A stretch of DNA of 64,000 nt from Turnera subulata. Taxonomy: Eukaryota > Streptophyta > Magnoliopsida > Malpighiales > Passifloraceae. Positions within the stretch are counted from its first letter, which is position 1. Every line of letters starts with the position of its first letter. Position numbers and translations under genes: made by a program. The notes under the pieces are model-generated. The model saw only the letters and a list, made by a program, of their open reading frames with translations. It searched no databases and had not been told where the DNA came from. The stretch is taken from assembly GCA_028386065.3 (NCBI GenBank), contig JAKUCV010003272.1, positions 342,410-406,409 of the forward strand, written 5' to 3'. Shown piece by piece: positions 58,785 to 64,000 of the stretch.

Positions 58785-61587
58785 TGAAACTCCCCGTTTA
58801 GTATTTACCGTTATACACAGTAAACACGTGGGACCATATACTATTACAATAACCACAGCAGTAAATATCACAACCAACAGATTTAATACATTAAAAGTAC
58901 ATAATACATCAACCGTTCTTGTCCCGGTACGGGTACATTATTACAACAAGCAATAATCCACAGAGTTGTTAAATGCAAGCAGCGGAAGTCTTAATACAAC
59001 ACAACAACAGACAACAGTATAAACATGATGCAACGCAGGATGGATCCGGGCCTGACAGAGGGTGCGCCACAGCTTGCCTCGAACATACCTGAGCTACGCA
59101 CAATCAAACTACGCGACCAGGTCACGCAGGCGAGGGGTGAGTCCGAAGTGCTCACCGAGTAAAATCCATAAGCAAACATACATATACAATAACCGTAAAT
59201 AATCCAAGTCACACCAACAGCAGGTAACTAAGGTTCTTGACCCTAAATGACACACTCTGTGATTCTAGACACACTACATCAATTTTATTATCAGGGCCCC
59301 TATCACTAGTTAAATGATGGCCGTCGCCTGGTAGTCAAGCTAGCTAGCCCGTGGACCCCGCCCTGGTACCTCCACGTAAAACTGGCACAGACAGGGAGCA
59401 GACCCCAAGCACACTCTCCCCCAGCGCCTAAAATAAAAACTGGTACAGACAGGGAGCAGATCCCAAGCACACTCTCCCCCAGCACCATAAAAGTAAGACT
59501 ACCATCTGGCGATTCCAACATTTAACTGTGAATTACTAGATGTCTAAGTGTGACCAGTTTTATTAATCCTAGTTACTTAATTCCTATCATCCTCCATTAT
59601 CTCATTATCCCGAGCAGGCTCACAGCCTCTCCGCTCGTCTGGATAATACAAGCTTATTCAACTAGTACCCACGGTACTCTACTCTCACAATTTTCACAGC
59701 CAACAACAACGGTACTGACTTACTAATACCAACATTTCTATCATTATCAATAACATCAACAGCAGCATCAATTCAGCAACATCAACGACAACAACAATAA
59801 TTAAATTCATCTCACAACAACTATTCACAGCCATAAAGAATTATTCAAGCATATAAAACAACAGCAACTTGGTACTACGGCAGTATATAAATATTTACTT
59901 ATCCTCACCTTAGCCGATTTCCTATTCCAGATAGTCCACGAAGTGTTCCGGCTCAGGCTCCTCAGGGTACTGCTCGTTATCAATTCCTATATCAAACAAC
60001 AATTTATGCACATATAAGATGATATGCAAATGCTCGACTACTACTGTAAGTCGTAAAAATAATTACTGGGCCTACTCGATACTTTCCTGGGTTATTCCCA
60101 TTATCGTCATAATTCAACATTTAATTACATAGGCCGGAAATATGCTACTATAACTATATCCGGTTATTATTCCGGTACATATTTACTCTGATAATACCCT
60201 TTCCAATTTTATTTTCCTTGAGTATGTACTTTCCAAAATATTTGTTAAAAATAATTATTATTTTCCATCTATATATTCCCAACATAAATATTTCTCATAT
60301 GGTTTACCATATATTTTCCAAAATACAATTACCATTAAAATTCTATTTTTCCAAAATTATTATTATTATTCTCTCTTTTTTTCCAGATTTTATTCTTTAT
60401 TATTATTTTATTTAAAATTACTGGGCCAAGCTTTACAGCCCAGGACAAGGCCCAAGGACAGGCCCAGGTGTCAAGGCTGCCAAGACCAGCAGCAGGCCCG
60501 CGCGCAGCCAGCAGCCCGCCAGCCCAAGGTCTAGCCCATCAGACCCAACAATCCCGGCCCACGTCTCACAAATCGGGTCAAGCCCTTGGTACCGGGTCGA
60601 CCCGTGTCCCTTACCACCCATCCGGGCCGTCACCGTCTCGTGCTCACCTTGAGTAGGAGGGGCGACGCGGTGATGGACGTGGTATGGCGAGCGTCGACAC
60701 AGGGCGGCGAGGAGTGTCCGTGTGCAGGCGGCGGCGGTTGCGACTGGTGAAGGTGTCGCGAAGGAGAAGGAGACGCGGCGGATCCGGTGGCGGCTTGCAG
60801 TCGTCTCGCGTCAGTAGCGAAGAGAGGGGAGATGGCGATTCGCAACGGAGGCCGGCGGTGCGAGGGCGTCGCGAGCGGCTGCACGATGAGGCTAGCGAGA
60901 GAGGAGATGGTGGCGTCGGCGGCCACGCGTGGAGGAGAGGAGGATGGTGGTGGCGATGGTGAGGCGGCGGCAGCCCCTCCCTCTTGTCCCTTTTTTTTTC
61001 GTTTCCTTTTCTGTTTTCTTTTTCTTACTCTTTTTTTTCCTCTCTTTTTTTCTGATTTTGGTGAAAAGAAGGAAACTGGGTTGTGTATTTTTTTTTGAAG
61101 ATTTGTACTGGAGGTTGAAGGTTGCAGAGAAATTGTAGCAGAAGGAGGTGAGCTGGGTGGTTTGGTGTGTTTTTGCAGGTGGAGAAATGATGGTGTTTTG
61201 CAGAGGATGGTGGCACGAGCAGGAATAAAACGTGCAGGGTCACGTTCAGCACAAAGGCAGCTCACGGGCACACAGGAGAAGGCGGCTGCATTATGCAGTC
61301 GTGTCCCGTCCGAACCAGAAAATATCAATAATACCCTCTTGATTTTATTTCTGGTCCGATAATTCGAGGTTAAACGTGACTTTTCTGAACATTCCTGGAC
61401 CCGAAAAATTCCAACTTTGGTCCGTAAAATCCGCAGAAAAATCCCGAGCGTGGGGTAAGAGTCAGTTTCGAAATCCGATGCATTATTTACCCTGAAATAA
61501 TTACCCAAGATTATTTTACATGGTAAATTATTGTACAAAGCGTTTTTACAGTCCCAGTAAAATGTAAATTGTACCCGGGCTGTTACA
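58785..61587 (-). repeat. 5' LTR of the minus-strand Gypsy element
   Basis: 2803 bp. The LTR tip at 58785 reads TGAAACTCCCCGTTTAG, a mutated version of TGAAACGCCCCGttcCG. Conserved hairpin near 59140, two ~63-bp tandem units 59380-59490, exon-like block 59986-59909, donor CAAG|GTGAGC at 60648/60647, and a 302-codon ORF (61538-60630) matching that of the 3' LTR. Confidence 0.93.
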
Positions 61588-61830
61588 GTCGTATTTTATT
61601 TTAATGATTAAGAAAGCATAATATATTTTTATAACTTAAGATGGTTATTATATTATAATAAATATTATGTTATCTACTTTCTAGACATATTTATATATTT
61701 TATAAAATATGGAATTATTGATAGCTACCTATATGACCATCCTTTGACTTATAATATTAATATGATCACATATTAATTCTATGTTTGTTCTAATTTCTTT
61801 TGACTTACAAATCTTTAAATTGATGTAAAA

Positions 61831-63801
61831 TGAGACGCTGCGACCCGTATTTACTAGCCTCAGTAAACACGTGCCGGAACTGTACAAGAGTAGATACAAC
61901 ACGAGGCACGGCCCAACGGCCCAAAAAAATATCAATGAATATAACAGAGAAACCGGCCCAACGGCCCAATGTAATCAAAATAAACATTTGAAATCTGGCC
62001 CTTCGGCCCAACATCAAAACACATCACCCAAACTCGGGAACCCAAATTATAGCACGGCGGAAGCAATTTTATCATTCTCAATAATAGTATGAAACCATGC
62101 AATGCAACATATGGATCCAACTCCTGCCCGAGGTAACGTCACAGCCGCCAAAATGCATCGTACCTGAATCACAAATAACTCAATCTACGGGATGAAAGCC
62201 CGCAGGTGAGGGGTGAGTCCGAAGTGCTCACCAACCAAGGATAAACAGAGATATGCAGGCAACCACAATACTTTCGAAGAAAATACCAGCAAAAGACAAC
62301 TCAAGAATCAACCAAATCATGACTGAGCCAAGACCAAAAGAATATTTTATTATTATTACCAATTTTATCTTCCGGGCCCGTCACGGATAAGCTAGGGTCG
62401 TACCAGGTTATCAACCTGTTCCTGGTGCTAGATCAAAAAGAACCCGGGATCAACATCCCAATAACAAATCTCAGGGATCAACATCTCAATCAAACCGGCA
62501 TCAACATGCCCATCACAAGTAACCCAGATCATGGCCACCACAAAACAGTCTCAAACCATCCGGTCGTACCTCTACTTACCACATGACAATTAAGTCATAT
62601 CCATTCCAAAACCAAATCACAGGAATCGACATCCCAAATCCAAATCCAAAAGACACGACTCACTCATTAACTTTTCCAATTTTAATATCCGGGCCCCGTC
62701 ACTAGGCAAGCTAGGGTCGTACCTGGTTATCAACTAATTTCGGATGCCAGGCCAAACGTAACCCGGGATCAACATCCCAATAACAAACCAATCCGGGATC
62801 AACATCCCAATATCCAAATCAAACGGGGACAACATCCCATAACCAAGAAACCGACCATGACACCACAGAACTAGCCTCTAACCATCTAGTCGTACCACTA
62901 CTTCCCGCGTGACAATAAAATCATCATCTCAAACCAACTTCCAATTTCCATTTTCTTTTTCCCAATTATCCATATCACAGTTTATTCCAATTATCCAATC
63001 ACAACACAGTCTATCGACAACAATCACAATATCCATAACAGTCAACCAACTTCCTATTAACTCAAGTTATACAACAGACCAATCATCAACAGTTTCATAG
63101 CATCAATTATTCACAATCCAACATCAATCACAACACAGTATCCAAAAAACCAATAACAGTCAACACAGCAGTTCAATCAAGCAGAACAATATCAAAGAAT
63201 CACACACAGAACCAACATCAACAAATCCATATCATCAAATATCCAACAATAATATATATCATCACAATTTCCAATGTTCATCTTCTCAAGCTATTCAACA
63301 AACCCAACCATCAACAATTCCATAACACCAATTATTCACAATTAACAGTTCAACATCAATTACAACAATAACCATAGTAGTCAAATAACCAACAATAACC
63401 ATCTCATCAGTCTAATCAAACAACAATGCACACACAGTATTACAAGCACATATCAAGGGTTATCCATCCTCACCTTAGCCGATTATCAGTTATGGAATCT
63501 CAACAGGTTCCAAAGCCAGTTCCTCGGAATACTGCCCAATATCAAAACCTATACAACAAAACAACATGCTCACATAAATGCACATAATTGGTATGCTATG
63601 ATGCCATAAATTGTAAATTAAACCCCCCTTGGTTATACGTCATCATCTCCATAAAATTATTATACTTGCCAAAATATAATTACCAAATATTATTATTTAT
63701 TTTTCAAAAAGATATTATTATATATACTTAGTGTAATATTCCTCAGATTATACAATACCATATTTATTTCCAAAATATTTTCATAGTATATATACCCCTT
63801 T
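61831..63801 (-). repeat. Partial Gypsy LTR, subfamily III
   Basis: Begins TGAGACGCTGCGACCCGTAT, a mutated LTR end, then CCCGGGATCAACATCCC-type hairpin repeats (62450-62830), the conserved GTGAGTCCGAAGTGCTCAC at about 62214-62232 and an exon-like block 63548-63474. It is cut at 63801 by another LTR. The remaining half lies beyond the window. Confidence 0.85.
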
Positions 63802-64000
63802 TGTAACAGCCCGGGTAAAAATTTTGGATTTTTACCGGACTGTAAAAGTCTATTTACCGAGATTTACTGTTGAATTAATCTTGGGTAATTAATTCAAGGT
63901 AAATCGGGAGTCGTTTTTCGAAACCGAAGGTTTTCCCGCGCTCGTGATTTTCCCGTGAATTTTTCGGAACTAAGTTGGTATTTTTCGGGTTTCGGAATTT
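63802..64000 (+). repeat. Start of another Gypsy LTR, subfamily III
   Basis: TGTAACAGCCCGGGTAAAAA followed by the same first 200 bp as the LTR at 27050. It is inserted in opposite orientation into the LTR at 61831 and continues past the window end. Confidence 0.9.

Larger units (their letters stand above)
48419..61587 (-). mobile_element. Ty3/Gypsy chromovirus-like element, subfamily II, with nested solo LTR
   Basis: Minus-strand element: 5' LTR 61587-58785, PBS 58781-58770, gag from 58667, pol down to 51242, 3' LTR 51206-48419. A perfect gtcgt target duplication (48414-48418, 61588-61592) proves the outer borders. A 2.8-kb solo LTR with its own catag duplication sits inside the integrase. 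Without it the element would be about 10.3 kb. Several stops (mostly TAG) break the polyprotein. Confidence 0.95.

Overview
The window is nuclear DNA of a eudicot plant. The evidence is a 14-exon cellulose synthase gene with GT-AG introns, plant Copia and chromovirus Gypsy retrotransposons, a Helitron, a Cassandra-type TRIM carrying 5S rRNA sequence, and AT-rich intergenic DNA. The species cannot be named from sequence alone. No prokaryotic features, tRNA genes or CRISPR arrays were seen.

Layout. (1) 1-3.6 kb: 3' part of a broken Ty1/Copia element on the + strand (protease, integrase, RT, RNase H, then the 3' LTR). (2) 4.4-11.0 kb: a second, heavily decayed Copia element on the - strand between near-identical ~330 bp direct repeats. 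Its integrase is split by a foldback/Mutator-like element with an 11-bp target duplication. Its upstream part holds serial short hairpins, tandem repeats and a fragment of a Gypsy LTR. (3) 11-24.3 kb: the gene-bearing island. A three-exon gene for a ~145-residue coiled-coil protein of unknown function (13338-15057, -) has three G-boxes upstream. A complete CESA3-clade cellulose synthase gene (CDS 16747-22793, -; 1085 aa) has a 5'UTR intron, a TATA box and a LINE tail inside coding intron 5. (4) 24.3-31.7 kb: a Helitron-like element (TC start; hairpin and CTAG end). It carries two spliceable exons of a CASTOR/POLLUX-like ion-channel gene, a truncated LINE with an 11-bp target duplication, and a Gypsy solo LTR. 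(5) 32.5-64 kb: a nest of Ty3/Gypsy chromovirus-like elements with 2.4-3.3 kb LTRs. It comprises a + strand element (32488-42022, duplication TCTAA), a solo LTR (44780-47499, TTATT), a - strand element (48419-61587, GTCGT) whose integrase is interrupted by another solo LTR (51853-54673, CATAG), and a partial LTR at the right edge invaded by yet another LTR. A Cassandra-like 5S-bearing element (42370-43178, AATAA) lies between them.

Only the two island genes look functional. CESA3-type subunits make primary-wall cellulose in the plasma membrane. All retrotransposon reading frames carry stops or frameshifts.

Most unusual observation: every Gypsy LTR that reaches the region, from three diverged subfamilies, carries a 75-79 bp exon-like block between AG and GT splice signals. 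It follows a GC-rich segment that ends in a GTGAG(C/T) donor. In most copies it can be read as an acidic peptide containing a Q-[FY]-P-E-E core. This suggests a spliced LTR leader or a small LTR-encoded product. The LTRs also share a conserved hairpin and a hairpin-rich tandem-repeat zone that differs between subfamilies.
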